Shown: piece by piece, positions 38,761 to 48,139 of the stretch
Layout of the letters: each line of letters begins with the position of its first letter
Position numbering within the stretch: the first letter of the stretch is position 1
Assembly: GCA_947453625.1 (NCBI GenBank)
Contig: CANGHK010000018.1
Span: 21,388 to 85,387 of the forward strand
DNA from: Burkholderiales bacterium
GTDB lineage: Bacteria > Pseudomonadota > Gammaproteobacteria > Burkholderiales > Burkholderiaceae_C
Direction: 5' to 3'
Length of the DNA: 64,000 nucleotides
Translations under genes and position numbers: made by a program
The notes under the pieces: generated by a model
Databases searched by the model: none
What the model was told of the DNA's origin: nothing
Seen by the model: the letters and a program-made list of their open reading frames with translations, nothing else

Positions 38761-38958
38761 TGCTCCCCGGGCACCGCCTAGCATTCGGGAGGTTGCATGG
38801 GAGACGGGCAATCTCAGCGGCGGCACCAGCGCGCTGGCATCGCCTGGCGCCGGTCCGGCCCCGCCTTGATCGCCTTCCGCCGCCGCACCGACGACGCGTC
38901 AACCGGGCTGTCGTCAGCTTTGTCGAAGTGATTGCTCCATCCCAACCCGAGGTTTCCG

Positions 38959-39969
38959 ATGTACGCCATGACCGTTCAATCCCGCCGTTGGGCTGCCGTC
39001 TCGTTGGTCTTGGTCGGTCTGGGCAGTCAAGCCACCGCGCAAGCCCAGGAACTGGTGCGCGTGCAGGACTATCCCGGCCTGGGCAACCTGATGCTGCGCG
39101 TGGCCATCGCCCACAAGCTGTGCGAAAAACAGGGCATCAAGTGCGAGTCTCGCACCATCCCTGCAGCCCCGCTGGGCATGCAGACCTTGCTGGCGGGTGA
39201 TCTGGAGGTGTCGTTCGGCCCGCCCGAAGTGGTGGCGCAAGCGGCGGCCCGAGGCGCCGACATCCGCATCCTGGGCAATGGCGCGCGCGGCTCCATCTTT
39301 TTCGTTGCCGCGGGCAACCATCTGGACACGCCCAATGCGGCCAAGGGCTATCCGACGGTGATGCAGGACTTCAAGGGCAAGAAGGTCGGCGTCACCGCGC
39401 GGGGGTCCGGCGCCGAGTTCCAGTTTATCGACCTGCTCAAGGGCGCCGGCATGAGTGCCGCCGACGTCACCCTGGTGGCGGTGGGCGCGCCCAACACCGC
39501 GCTGCCGGCGCTGAGCAACAAGCAGGTGGATGCGGTGATGGCCTTCGAGCCCATGGGCGGGTTTTGCGAGGTGCTCAAGGCCTGCCGCGTGGTGGTGGAT
39601 CCGCGCAAGGGCGAGGGCCCGCCCGAACTGCTGGCAGTGGCCGGGGCCGGCTCGGTGCTGGTGGTGCGCAATGACTACATCCAGAAGAAGCCGCAGGCCC
39701 TGGCCGGCTTCGTCGCGGCCATGAAGGAGACCGAGGTCTTCATGCAAAACCCTGCCAACCACGACGCGGTATTGAAGGTGGCACAAGACAGCTTCAAGAT
39801 CGACCTGCCCAGGGGCGGCGAGGTGGTGGCAGCGGTATTGAAGACCACGCTGACGTCCTACCGCTTCGCGATGGACCCCAAGGCCGTGCAGGCCGCTGCC
39901 GACTACCTGCTGGCCAACAAGCAGTTGGACAAGCCGCTGGACACGCGCCGGCTGATCCACACGCCTTGA
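38959..39969 (+). CDS. ABC transporter substrate-binding protein (NMT1/SsuA/TauA type)
   Basis: 336 residues. The signal peptide ends near QAQA. The mature protein has the two-lobe fold of nitrate/sulfonate/taurine binders (GNLMLRVAIAHKLCEKQGI, VGVTARGSGAEFQFIDLL, VDAVMAFEPMGG). It is followed by ATPase, permease and a TauD-like dioxygenase, so an organosulfur or similar aliphatic acid is the likely ligand. No nitrate-type lipobox Cys is seen. Confidence 0.87.
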   Translation: MYAMTVQSRRWAAVSLVLVGLGSQATAQAQELVRVQDYPGLGNLMLRVAIAHKLCEKQGIKCESRTIPAAPLGMQTLLAGDLEVSFGPPEVVAQAAARGADIRILGNGARGSIFFVAAGNHLDTPNAAKGYPTVMQDFKGKKVGVTARGSGAEFQFIDLLKGAGMSAADVTLVAVGAPNTALPALSNKQVDAVMAFEPMGGFCEVLKACRVVVDPRKGEGPPELLAVAGAGSVLVVRNDYIQKKPQALAGFVAAMKETEVFMQNPANHDAVLKVAQDSFKIDLPRGGEVVAAVLKTTLTSYRFAMDPKAVQAAADYLLANKQLDKPLDTRRLIHTP

Positions 39970-40066
39970 TGCCATCCGCCATGAGCATCTACCCCACCAT
40001 GGCGCGCCCCTTGACCAATGCCATCGGGACCCTGTCTTGCTCGCCCCATTGACCGAGCTTCAGCGC

Positions 40067-40864
40067 ATGTCGATCCCCAACCAGGACGGGAGCCCGTTGG
40101 CGGTTGACGTGCGTGCGCTCTCGCTCAGTTTCGACGGCGTGCGGCAGGTGCTCGATCGGGTGTCGCTGAGCGTGGCGGCCGGCGAGTTCGTGGCCTTGGT
40201 CGGTCCCAGCGGCTGCGGCAAGACCACCTTGCTGAACCTGTGCGCCGGGTTGGTGAACGCCCGCAGGCAGGGCACGGTGGCGGTGTGCGGCGCGCCGGGG
40301 CAACTGGGCAACCCCCGTGTGGCCTACATGCTGGCGCGCGACAGCCTGCTGCCCTGGGCCACGGCGCTCGACAATGCCGCGTTCGGCCTGAAGGTCCAGG
40401 GCCGGCCGCTGACTGAGCGCCGCGCGGTGGCGCAACAGATGCTGGACCGGGTGGGCCTGTCCGGCTTCGAGGCCAGCTACCCCAAGGCGCTGTCGCACGG
40501 CATGCGCCAACGGGTGGCGCTGGCACGCACCTTTGCCATCGACGCTGACCTGATGCTGATGGGCGAGCCCTTTGGCGCCCTCGATGCCCAGACCAAGCTG
40601 CAACTGCAAGACTTGCTGCTGTCGCTGTGCGAGGCCTCCAGGCGCAGCGTGGTGTTTGTCACCCATGACTTGTCGGAGGCCGTGGCTGTGGCCGACCGCG
40701 TGGTGGTGATGTCGTCGCGGCCCGGGCGCATCGTGGCCGACGTGGCGGTGGATTTGCCGCGTCCCCGGTCGATCCGGGCCTTGCAGCGCGATCCGCATTT
40801 CCACGCGCTGTACGCCCGGCTGTGGGCCCACCTCGAACAGGGCTGGAGCAGCCATGAGGGTTGA
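40067..40864 (+). CDS. ABC transporter ATP-binding protein (SsuB/TauB-like, atypical motifs)
   Basis: 265 residues. Walker A is VGPSGCGKTTLL and the signature is LSHGMRQRVALA. Walker B reads LMLMGEPFGALD: the catalytic Glu is kept but the Mg-binding Asp is Gly. The Q-loop is YMLARDSLLPW, with Ala in the Gln position. The H-loop VTHDLSEAVA is normal. ATG 40067 was chosen over upstream TTG 40037. It overlaps the permease gene by 11 bases. Confidence 0.88.
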   Translation: MSIPNQDGSPLAVDVRALSLSFDGVRQVLDRVSLSVAAGEFVALVGPSGCGKTTLLNLCAGLVNARRQGTVAVCGAPGQLGNPRVAYMLARDSLLPWATALDNAAFGLKVQGRPLTERRAVAQQMLDRVGLSGFEASYPKALSHGMRQRVALARTFAIDADLMLMGEPFGALDAQTKLQLQDLLLSLCEASRRSVVFVTHDLSEAVAVADRVVVMSSRPGRIVADVAVDLPRPRSIRALQRDPHFHALYARLWAHLEQGWSSHEG

Positions 40865-41675
40865 ACCTGCAGTGAACCAAGCAGCCGCCGATCCCGGCAC
40901 CCTAACCGGCGGCAGAGCGGGCACCGCCGCGCGCTGGCGCCAGCCGCTGGCGCATCTGGTGTTTCTCGCCATCACGCTGGGCACGTGGGAACATGCCAGC
41001 AAGCAGGGCTGGCTGTCGGCCACCTTCTTTGGTCAGCCCAGCGGCATCGCCCGGTTTCTCTGGGACAACATCGCCGACGGCAAGCTCTGGAGTGATCTGG
41101 GTTGGACACTTGCAGGCACCGGCCTGGCCTTTGCGCTGGGTGCCTGCGCGGCCATCGGCGTCGGGTTGGCCTTTGTGCGGATGCCGGCGCTGGAGCGGTT
41201 TCTCGAGCCCTACTTCAGCGCCCTCAACGTGATGCCACGCATTGCGCTGGCGCCGTTGTTCATCCTGTGGTTCGGCCTGGGCCTGGGCTCCAAGGTGGCG
41301 ATAGGCTTCAGCCTGACGTTTTTCATCGTGCTCTCGGCCACGGTGGCCGGCATGCGCGGGATCAGCGCCGACCATGTCACGCTGTGCCGCACGCTGGGCG
41401 CACGTCCGGCCCAGCTGTTCTTTTCAGTCACCCTGCCGGGCGCGGTGCCGGTGCTGTTCTCGGGCTTGCGCCTGGGCCTGATCTACGCGCTGCTGGGCGT
41501 GGTGGGTGGCGAAATCATCGCCAGCGAAAAAGGTCTGGGCCAGGCGCTGGCCTACCTCAGCTCCACCTTCAACGTCAACGGCGTGATGGCGCTGCTGCTG
41601 GTGCTGGCCCTGCTGGGCGTGAGCGTGATGCGCAGCATGACCTGGCTCGAAAAGCGCATGCTGCATTGGCAATGA
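40854..41675 (+). CDS. ABC transporter permease (SsuC/TauC type)
   Basis: A 273-residue inner-membrane protein with about six helices. The EAA-type cytoplasmic loop is CRTLGARPAQLFFSVTLPGA. NVMPRIALAPLFILWFGLG is characteristic of the sulfonate/taurine/nitrate permease family. It pairs with the ATPase and binding protein upstream. Confidence 0.9.
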   Translation: MRVEPAVNQAAADPGTLTGGRAGTAARWRQPLAHLVFLAITLGTWEHASKQGWLSATFFGQPSGIARFLWDNIADGKLWSDLGWTLAGTGLAFALGACAAIGVGLAFVRMPALERFLEPYFSALNVMPRIALAPLFILWFGLGLGSKVAIGFSLTFFIVLSATVAGMRGISADHVTLCRTLGARPAQLFFSVTLPGAVPVLFSGLRLGLIYALLGVVGGEIIASEKGLGQALAYLSSTFNVNGVMALLLVLALLGVSVMRSMTWLEKRMLHWQ

Positions 41676-41724
41676 TCCAGCGCGTCGAAGCGTTCAACCC
41701 CCAAGACCATACCGGAGAAACTCC

Positions 41725-42651
41725 ATGGCCAACACCGCCGAGCTTGCCCTGATCGACATCGCGCAGCGCTACCAACACATCACGCCCGTGCCCCGCATGC
41801 CCAACTTTGCGGCCTGGATCGACGGCGTCGACCTGACCCAGCCGCTGACCGCGCCGGTGCAAGCCGAGCTGCGCCAGGCGCTGTTCGACTTCGAGGTGAT
41901 CTTCTTCCGGCCGCAGATCATCACCCCGGCGCAGCACGTGGCCCTGGCCAATGTGTTCGGGCCGGTGTCAGGGGGCTCGTACTTCGAGCGCAAGCCCGGC
42001 GCGCCCGAGCTGGAGATGATCGTCTCCGACCGCGCGCACCCACCGTCCATCGACAACTGGCACACCGACATCAGCTGGAAGCCCAATCCCCCGCTGGGCA
42101 CGGCCATCCAGATCACCGAGATCCCGCCCGCCGGTGGCAACACATGCTGGAGCAGCACCAGCAAGGCCTATGACTGGCTGTCGCCCGGCCTGCAGCAGTA
42201 TCTGGAGGGATTGACGGCGGTGCACAGCTGGGAGGTGTCGGGCTTTCGCGAGGCGCTGGGCAAGCGCGGCGACGACGCCCTGATCGCTGCCATCAAGGCC
42301 TTCAAACCGGTGGTGCATCCGGTGGTGCGCCGCAACCCGGATTCGGGCCGCAAGTGCATCTACATCAACGCCGATTTCACCCGCAACATCCAGGGCGTCG
42401 ACCGGCATGAGGCTGCGGGCATGCTGCGCTTCTTGCTCGACTGGCTGAAGAAGCCCGAGTTCATGGTGCACCACCAATGGCAGGCGAATGAGATCGCGGT
42501 GTGGGACAACCGATCGACCCAGCATTACGCGGTGGCCGACTATTGGCCGCACCGCCGCGTGAACCAGCGCGTCACCTTCGAGGAGCCGGGCACGCCAGCG
42601 GCAGCGGCCACTGTCAACCAGCAGGTGCTGGCCGGCGCCACGTTGCGCTAG
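41725..42651 (+). CDS. TauD/TfdA family 2-oxoglutarate-dependent dioxygenase
   Basis: 308 residues. Iron ligands are seen in DNWHTDISWKPNPP (HxD) and in the distal His of the C-terminal ADYWPHRRVNQR. The 2-oxoglutarate-binding Arg is nearby in the same stretch. TauD releases sulfite from taurine; TfdA attacks phenoxyacetates. Given the sulfonate-like importer, desulfonation is the first guess. It closes the operon, 49 bases after the permease. Confidence 0.9.
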   Translation: MANTAELALIDIAQRYQHITPVPRMPNFAAWIDGVDLTQPLTAPVQAELRQALFDFEVIFFRPQIITPAQHVALANVFGPVSGGSYFERKPGAPELEMIVSDRAHPPSIDNWHTDISWKPNPPLGTAIQITEIPPAGGNTCWSSTSKAYDWLSPGLQQYLEGLTAVHSWEVSGFREALGKRGDDALIAAIKAFKPVVHPVVRRNPDSGRKCIYINADFTRNIQGVDRHEAAGMLRFLLDWLKKPEFMVHHQWQANEIAVWDNRSTQHYAVADYWPHRRVNQRVTFEEPGTPAAAATVNQQVLAGATLR

Positions 42652-42766
42652 CCCAGGGTCGGGCACCTGACGGGCGTGCTACAGGCCTGGCAGCAGGCGC
42701 CGGGTGCTTGCACGATCTGTGACGCTGGCTTCGCCCTGGGCGTCGGGTCACCACCGTGCCGGTTGC

Positions 42767-43480
42767 TCAGGGCTCAGGTGGCCGCGCCGGGATCAGCAGC
42801 CCGCGCTGCACCGACGGCCTGGCCATGAACGCGGCCAGCACGCGTTGCACCTGGGGAAAGTCGGCAAACCCGACCAGATCACCCGCACCGTAGAAGCCGA
42901 TCAGGTTGTTGATCCACGGGAAGGTGGCGATGTCGGCGATCCCGTAATCTTCGCCCATGATCCAGGCGCGGCCGGACAGATGCCGGTCCAGCACGCCGAG
43001 CAGGCGGCGTGATTCGGCGGCGTAGCGGTCACGTGGGCGCTTGTCTTCGAAGTCCTTGCCGGCAAACTTGTGGAAGAAGCCGAGCTGGCCGAACATCGGC
43101 CCGACCCCGCCCATCTGGAACATCAGCCATTGCAGGGATTCATAGCGTGCCGCGCCGGCTGCCGGGATGAAGCGCCCGGCCTTGTCGGCCAGGTAGACCA
43201 GGATCGCGCCGGACTCGAACAGCGCCAGCGGCTGGCCTCCGGGGCCGTCGGGGTCGAGGATGGCGGGGATCTTGTTGTTCGGGTTCAGCGACAGGAACTC
43301 GGTCGAGAGCTGGTCGTTGTTGTCGAAGCGCACCAGATGCGGCTCGTAGGGCAGGCCGGTTTCCTCCAGCAGGATGGACACCTTGACGCCGTTGGGCGTG
43401 GGCAGCGAATAGAGCTGGATCCGGTCGGGGTGTGACGCGGACCATTTGCGGGTGATCGCAAACGAGGAAAGATCGGGCAT
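42767..43480 (-). CDS. glutathione S-transferase family protein (YghU/YfcG-like)
   Basis: 237 residues. The thioredoxin-fold N-domain has IQLYSLPTPNGVKVSILLEE, NKIPAILD (cis-Pro) and ALFESGAILVYLADK, the glutathione-site helix. The C-domain contains YGIADIATFPWI. The TPNG active-site context matches YghU/YfcG-type disulfide-bond reductases. Confidence 0.9.
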   Translation of the reverse strand: MPDLSSFAITRKWSASHPDRIQLYSLPTPNGVKVSILLEETGLPYEPHLVRFDNNDQLSTEFLSLNPNNKIPAILDPDGPGGQPLALFESGAILVYLADKAGRFIPAAGAARYESLQWLMFQMGGVGPMFGQLGFFHKFAGKDFEDKRPRDRYAAESRRLLGVLDRHLSGRAWIMGEDYGIADIATFPWINNLIGFYGAGDLVGFADFPQVQRVLAAFMARPSVQRGLLIPARPPEP

Positions 43481-43639
43481 GGGCGTCCTGGTGTGTGGCG
43501 GGTCGGAACGGTAGACAGCCTCGGATTGTCCGCGCCGCTTGCCGGCCCCTGCCGGCCATGCGGTCTTTCAGCCCTCGTCACAGAGGGCTTGGGTCTATGC
43601 AGGCGACAGGCCCAGCGCAGGCAGGCCCTGTCGTCCGAC

Positions 43640-45229
43640 TCAACCCACTTGCCGGCCCCGGCCGGCCCAGAAGGGTTGGCGCAAGACCTTCTTGTCGATC
43701 TTGCCGACGGCGGTGCGCGGCAGGTCGGTGACGAATTCGACATGTTTGGGCGCCTGCACCGCGCCCTTGCGCTGGCGCACCAGCGCCACCAGTTCATCGG
43801 CCGTCACGCTGGCGCCGGGGCGCAGTTGCACCATCGCGGTGACGGCCTCGCCCCACTTGGCGTCGGGCACGCCGATCACCGCCACCATCGCCACCGCGGG
43901 GTGGCTGGAGATCACGTCCTCGACGTCGCGCGGGTAGACGTTGAAGCCGCCGCTGACGATCATGTCCTTCTTGCGGTCGACGATGAACAGGTAGCCGCGG
44001 TCGTCGGCGCGCGCCATGTCGCCGGTGTGCAGCCAGCCGCCTTTCAGGGTGGCGGCAGTGAGTTCGGGCTGGTTCAGGTAGCCCTGCATCAGCTGCGGGC
44101 CGCGCACGCAGAGCTCACCCACCTCGCCCGGCGCCACCGGCTGGTCGTCCTCGCCCAGCAGCACCACCGTGCTGATGCTGTTGGCCACGCCGCAACTGCT
44201 GAACAGCTCGGGCGTCCTGGCGTCGTGGTCGGCGCGATTCAGGAAGCTGATCGGATAACCCTCGGTCTGGCCGTAGAGCTGGGCGAAGACCGGGCCGATA
44301 CGCTCCAGCCCCTCGACGAGGCGGGTCGGCGACATCGGGCTGGCACCGTAGATCAGCGAATGCAGGCTGGACAGGTCGGTGCGGTCCAGCGCGGAGTGGT
44401 CGAGCAGGGTGTAGATCATCGTCGGCACCAGCAGCGTGCAGTTGATGCGCTCGCGCGCTATCAGCTCGAGCAGGCGGTCGGGCGCAAAGCCACGCATCAG
44501 CCGCACCGTGCCGCCGCGCATCAGCGTGGGTTGCACCAGCGTGCCGGCGACATGGGTCATCGGTGCGGCGGCCAGGTAATGCGGGCGCTCGGGCAGCTCG
44601 AAGTCGGTGACGATGCTGGTGATCATCGCGGCGTAGCCGGCCTGGGTGCGCATCGCGCCCTTGCTGCGGCCGGTGGTGCCGCCGGTGTAGTTGATCACCG
44701 CCAGGTCGCTGGCGCGCGACAGATCGCGCAGGCTGTGGTGGCCGATGTGCTCTGCCGCCGCGGTCAGGTCGACCCCCAGTTCGGACGGGGCCAGGGTGTA
44801 GACCTGCTTGAAGCCGGCAAAGCCGGCGGCATGCTGCGTCACCAGGTCGGCGCTGCGGCTGGCAAAGCCGGTGGCGTCGAGCACCAAGGCCTCGGCGCCG
44901 AAGTCGCGAAGCTGGAACAGGTGGTCATCCAGGCTGCCGAGCTGGTGCAGCCAGGTGGTGACCATGCCGCTGGCCGACGCGGCCATGCCGGCGCACCAGG
45001 CCTCGACCTGGTTGGCGGCCAGCAAGGCGACGCGGCTGCCGCGCACCAGTCCGCCGTCGGCAAACACCGCCTGCATCCGGCCGATCAGCTCGTTCGCGCC
45101 GCGGTAGCTCAGGCTGCCACCGTCCCAGGCGAAAGCGCTGCGGTCGGGATGGCGCGCCAGAGCGCGGTCCAGCAAGGCGATCAGGCTGGGGCCGGTGGTG
45201 CTCGGGTCTTGGGATGTCATGGTGATCAT
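43640..45229 (-). CDS. AMP-dependent acyl-CoA synthetase/ligase
   Basis: 529 residues. The P-loop-like motif is INYTGGTTGRSKGAM and the adenylate-binding motif is LYGQTEGYPISF. YLFIVDRKKDMIVSGGFNVY is the hinge, and the catalytic Lys is in TAVGKIDKKVLRQPFW. It activates a carboxylic acid of unknown identity. It lies downstream of a flavoprotein and a second ligase on the same strand, about 95 bases from the former. Confidence 0.92.
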   Translation of the reverse strand: MITMTSQDPSTTGPSLIALLDRALARHPDRSAFAWDGGSLSYRGANELIGRMQAVFADGGLVRGSRVALLAANQVEAWCAGMAASASGMVTTWLHQLGSLDDHLFQLRDFGAEALVLDATGFASRSADLVTQHAAGFAGFKQVYTLAPSELGVDLTAAAEHIGHHSLRDLSRASDLAVINYTGGTTGRSKGAMRTQAGYAAMITSIVTDFELPERPHYLAAAPMTHVAGTLVQPTLMRGGTVRLMRGFAPDRLLELIARERINCTLLVPTMIYTLLDHSALDRTDLSSLHSLIYGASPMSPTRLVEGLERIGPVFAQLYGQTEGYPISFLNRADHDARTPELFSSCGVANSISTVVLLGEDDQPVAPGEVGELCVRGPQLMQGYLNQPELTAATLKGGWLHTGDMARADDRGYLFIVDRKKDMIVSGGFNVYPRDVEDVISSHPAVAMVAVIGVPDAKWGEAVTAMVQLRPGASVTADELVALVRQRKGAVQAPKHVEFVTDLPRTAVGKIDKKVLRQPFWAGRGRQVG

Positions 45230-45322
45230 GGAGGTCGTGGCGGATTGGGCAGCGTCGGCGCGGCAGGCGTTGTCAAGGCTGCAGTGAAGGGATGCCCGCG
45301 CGGCCAGCGGGGAAGGGCCGGC

Positions 45323-46300
45323 TCAGGCCAGCGTACCGTGGAATTCCTGCTCGACCTGGGCCACCAGCGCGTCGATGGTCTGCACCGCCTGCACACCCGA
45401 GACGCTGTGGCCCGCGCTCCAGATGTCCTTCCAGCGGCGCGGGCCTTCGCTGCCGGCGCCACCGTGGGCCGAGCCGCCGAACATCTGGGCCGCCGTGGCC
45501 GGGCTGACCTGTTCATCCAGCGTGGCGGGGTCGAGGCCGGCGCGGCGTATCGCCGGTGCCAGCATGCTGGTGGGCAGGCCGGTGAAGGCGCGTGTCAGCA
45601 GCACGTCGTCAGCGCTGGACTCGACCAGCATCTGGCGGTAGGCATCGTTGGCCAGGCTCTCGCGGGTGGCGATGAAGCGCGTTCCCATGTAGGCCAGGTC
45701 GCAACCCAGCACCTGCGCCGCGCGCAGCGCCACGCCGTCGCTGATGCCGCCGGCCAGCACCAGCAGGCCGTCGTACTCGGCGCGCAGAGCCCGCACGAAG
45801 GCCAGCGGGTTCAACCAGCCGGTCTGGCCTCCGGCCCCTGCACCCAGCAGCACCAGGCCGTCGACCCCGGCGGCAATCGCCTTGCGGGCATGGGCGATGG
45901 TCGCGACGTCGGCCAGCACCAGGCAGCCGATGGCGTGCAGCGCGGCCACCGCCGGCGCCGGCGAGCCGACGCTGGTGATCACGATCTCGACCCGGTGCGC
46001 CACCAGGCAGGCCAGGTCCTCGGCCATGCGCGGCGATCGCATGATCAGGTTGGGGCAGCAGGGCGCGGCCTCCTCCGGCGCGGCGAAGAGGCGGGCCTTG
46101 ATCTCGCCCAGCCACTGGTCGAGCTCGGCCGTGCTGCGCGCGTTGGCGGTGGGGAAGGCACCGATCACGCCGTTGCGACAGGCCGCGACCACCAGGTCGA
46201 CACCCGAGACATTGAGCATGGGTGCGGCGATCAAGGGCAGCCGCAGCCGGCGCGCGATCGGGTCGGGCAGGCGCGGTGGCGCGGTGTGGGGCAGCTGCAT
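45323..46300 (-). CDS. nitronate monooxygenase-like FMN protein
   Basis: A 325-residue TIM barrel. LRLPLIAAPMLNVSG, VLLGAGAGGQTGW and LVLAGGISDGVALRAAQVLG (phosphate/FMN loops) fit the 2-nitropropane dioxygenase family, which includes dehydrogenases and FabK-type reductases. It stands between two acyl-CoA ligase genes, an arrangement frequent in Burkholderiales catabolic loci. The substrate is unknown. Confidence 0.87.
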   Translation of the reverse strand: MQLPHTAPPRLPDPIARRLRLPLIAAPMLNVSGVDLVVAACRNGVIGAFPTANARSTAELDQWLGEIKARLFAAPEEAAPCCPNLIMRSPRMAEDLACLVAHRVEIVITSVGSPAPAVAALHAIGCLVLADVATIAHARKAIAAGVDGLVLLGAGAGGQTGWLNPLAFVRALRAEYDGLLVLAGGISDGVALRAAQVLGCDLAYMGTRFIATRESLANDAYRQMLVESSADDVLLTRAFTGLPTSMLAPAIRRAGLDPATLDEQVSPATAAQMFGGSAHGGAGSEGPRRWKDIWSAGHSVSGVQAVQTIDALVAQVEQEFHGTLA

Positions 46301-46321
46301 CGTCGTGGTTCCCTCGAGCGT

Positions 46322-47893
46322 TCAGTTGACGCTGCGGCTGTGGCCGGCCCAGAAGGGGACGCGCAGTTCGTGCTTGAGCAGCTTGCCGGCGGCCGACAGC
46401 GGCAACTCGGCCCGGAACTCCACCGTGCGCGGGCATTTGTAGCCGGCGATCTGCTCGCGGCAGTGCGCGATCAGCGCCTCGGCGCTCAGGGCCTGGCCGG
46501 GCCGCAGCACGACCATGGCATGCACGCGCTCGCCCCAGCGCTCGTCGGGCACGCCGATCACCGCCACCATGCCGACCGCCGGCAGCATCGCGATCGCGTT
46601 CTCGACCTCGGCCGAATAGACGTTCTCGCCGCCGGTCACGATCATGTCCTTGAGCCGGTCGACGACATAGACGAAGCCGTCGTCGTCCATCCAGCCGCCG
46701 TCGCCGGTGTGCATCCAGCCGTCCTTGATCGCGGCGGCGGTCTGTTCGGGCTGGCCCCAGTAGCCGCACATCACCGTCGGTCCGCGAACGACGATCTCGC
46801 CGACCTGGCCGTTGGCCAGCGTGTGGCCGTCCTCGTCGGCGATGCGCAGCTCGGCGATCGCGATGGTACGGCCGGCCGAGCGCAATCGGGCCGGCGGCTG
46901 GCCCGGTGCGTGGCACCAGGCGGGCAGGGCGGTGACCACCGGCGACAACTCGGTCATGCCGTAGAGCTGGCAGAAGCCCGCCGCCGGCAGCGCGCGCTGC
47001 GCTTGGGCCAGCAGCGCCTCGGCTATGGGCGCTGCGCCGTAAAGCACCAGTTGCAGCGCGCGGGTGTCGAACTCCGTGAAGCGCGGGTGCTCGACCAGGC
47101 GCTTGAGCATGGTCGGCACCAGAAAGGTCTCGCTGCCGCGCTCGGTGGCGATGGCCTGCAGCAGCGCCAGCTCGTCGAATGCGGGCAGGATCACCTGGCG
47201 GCACAGCCGTTGCATCAGCTGCAGCGACAGCCCCATGCCGCCGACATGGAACATCGGCGCGATCGTGATGCCCACCGCATCGACCGGCCGGGTGGCCGCC
47301 AGGTTGGCGCACAGCACGTTCAAGCCCAGGTTGGCGTGGCTCAGCATCACGCCCTTGGACCGGCCGGTGGTGCCGCCGGTGTACATCACCGCGGCCAGGT
47401 CATCCCCGCCACGGCCGCTGTCGGCCATCGGCGTGGCGGCGTCCACCAGCGCCTGGCCGTCGAGCAGGCCGTCCGATGCGGCGCCGACGCCCCAGTGCAC
47501 TCGCGTGGCCAGGCGCGCGCTCAGGGCCGGCAGGCCCTCGGCGACGCCGTGGAAGTTCTCGTCGACCAGCAGGATGCGGGTGTCGCAGTCATCCAGCGAG
47601 TAGGCGATCTCGCGCGCGCTCCAGCGCATGTTGACCGGGTTGATCACGCCGCCGGCCCACCACACGGCATAGAAGAACACGACATAGTGGTCGCTGTTGT
47701 GGCCCAGCATCGCCACCCGATCACCGGGCTGCAGGCCCAGCTCGCGCAGCACCGTGGCCAGCCGCGCCACCCGGTCAGCCATCGCGGCGAACGTGGTGCG
47801 GCGCGGGCCGCAGACCAGCGCTATGGCATCGGGCTTCTCGATCAGCGCCTTGTGCAGCGGCTGGGTCAGCCGCAGCGCGGCAGTGGCGTCCAT
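46322..47893 (-). CDS. AMP-dependent acyl-CoA synthetase/ligase
   Basis: 523 residues. VMYTGGTTGRSKGVMLSHAN, YGMTELSPVV, FVYVVDRLKDMIVTGGENVY and SAAGKLLKHELRVPFWAGH are the standard adenylation motifs. It is the first gene of the three-gene minus-strand unit, separated from the flavoprotein gene by 21 bases. It is distinct in sequence from the ligase at 43640, so this is probably not a recent duplication. Confidence 0.92.
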   Translation of the reverse strand: MDATAALRLTQPLHKALIEKPDAIALVCGPRRTTFAAMADRVARLATVLRELGLQPGDRVAMLGHNSDHYVVFFYAVWWAGGVINPVNMRWSAREIAYSLDDCDTRILLVDENFHGVAEGLPALSARLATRVHWGVGAASDGLLDGQALVDAATPMADSGRGGDDLAAVMYTGGTTGRSKGVMLSHANLGLNVLCANLAATRPVDAVGITIAPMFHVGGMGLSLQLMQRLCRQVILPAFDELALLQAIATERGSETFLVPTMLKRLVEHPRFTEFDTRALQLVLYGAAPIAEALLAQAQRALPAAGFCQLYGMTELSPVVTALPAWCHAPGQPPARLRSAGRTIAIAELRIADEDGHTLANGQVGEIVVRGPTVMCGYWGQPEQTAAAIKDGWMHTGDGGWMDDDGFVYVVDRLKDMIVTGGENVYSAEVENAIAMLPAVGMVAVIGVPDERWGERVHAMVVLRPGQALSAEALIAHCREQIAGYKCPRTVEFRAELPLSAAGKLLKHELRVPFWAGHSRSVN

Positions 47894-48012
47894 CCGGGGT
47901 CAACCCGCGGGCGTGCCGCAACCCGGCAGACCGTGCCGTGACTGGTTGACTTTGGTTTTGAGCATGACCTGGCGCATGGTTTGCACTCTAGGAGGCGTGC
48001 CAGGCACCCTCA

Positions 48013-48030
48013 ATCGTCTGTTTCGACGAT
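48013..48030. promoter_or_regulatory. perfect 6-6-6 palindrome in a divergent promoter region
   Basis: ATCGTC-TGTTTC-GACGAT lies between the ligase gene and the divergent binding-protein gene. A possible promoter for the latter (TTGGCG near 48032, CATAGT 18 bases later) overlaps its right side. It is a plausible repressor site. Confidence 0.35.
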
Positions 48031-48139
48031 GTTGGCGGCTGATGCCGCTGCCTACCATAGTCTCCGCTTCGGCCAGGCTGTGCTGCGCAGCCGCGGCCGG
48101 TTCTCAACCTGTTCCTAGGCCGGCTCGCGCCGGAATCTC

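Noticed and set aside
43493..47941. 1482-codon open frame on the + strand
   Set aside because: It runs antisense to three clearly functional minus-strand genes and has no domain sense (His/Arg/Gln-rich). It is an artefact of high GC in the opposite-strand genes.
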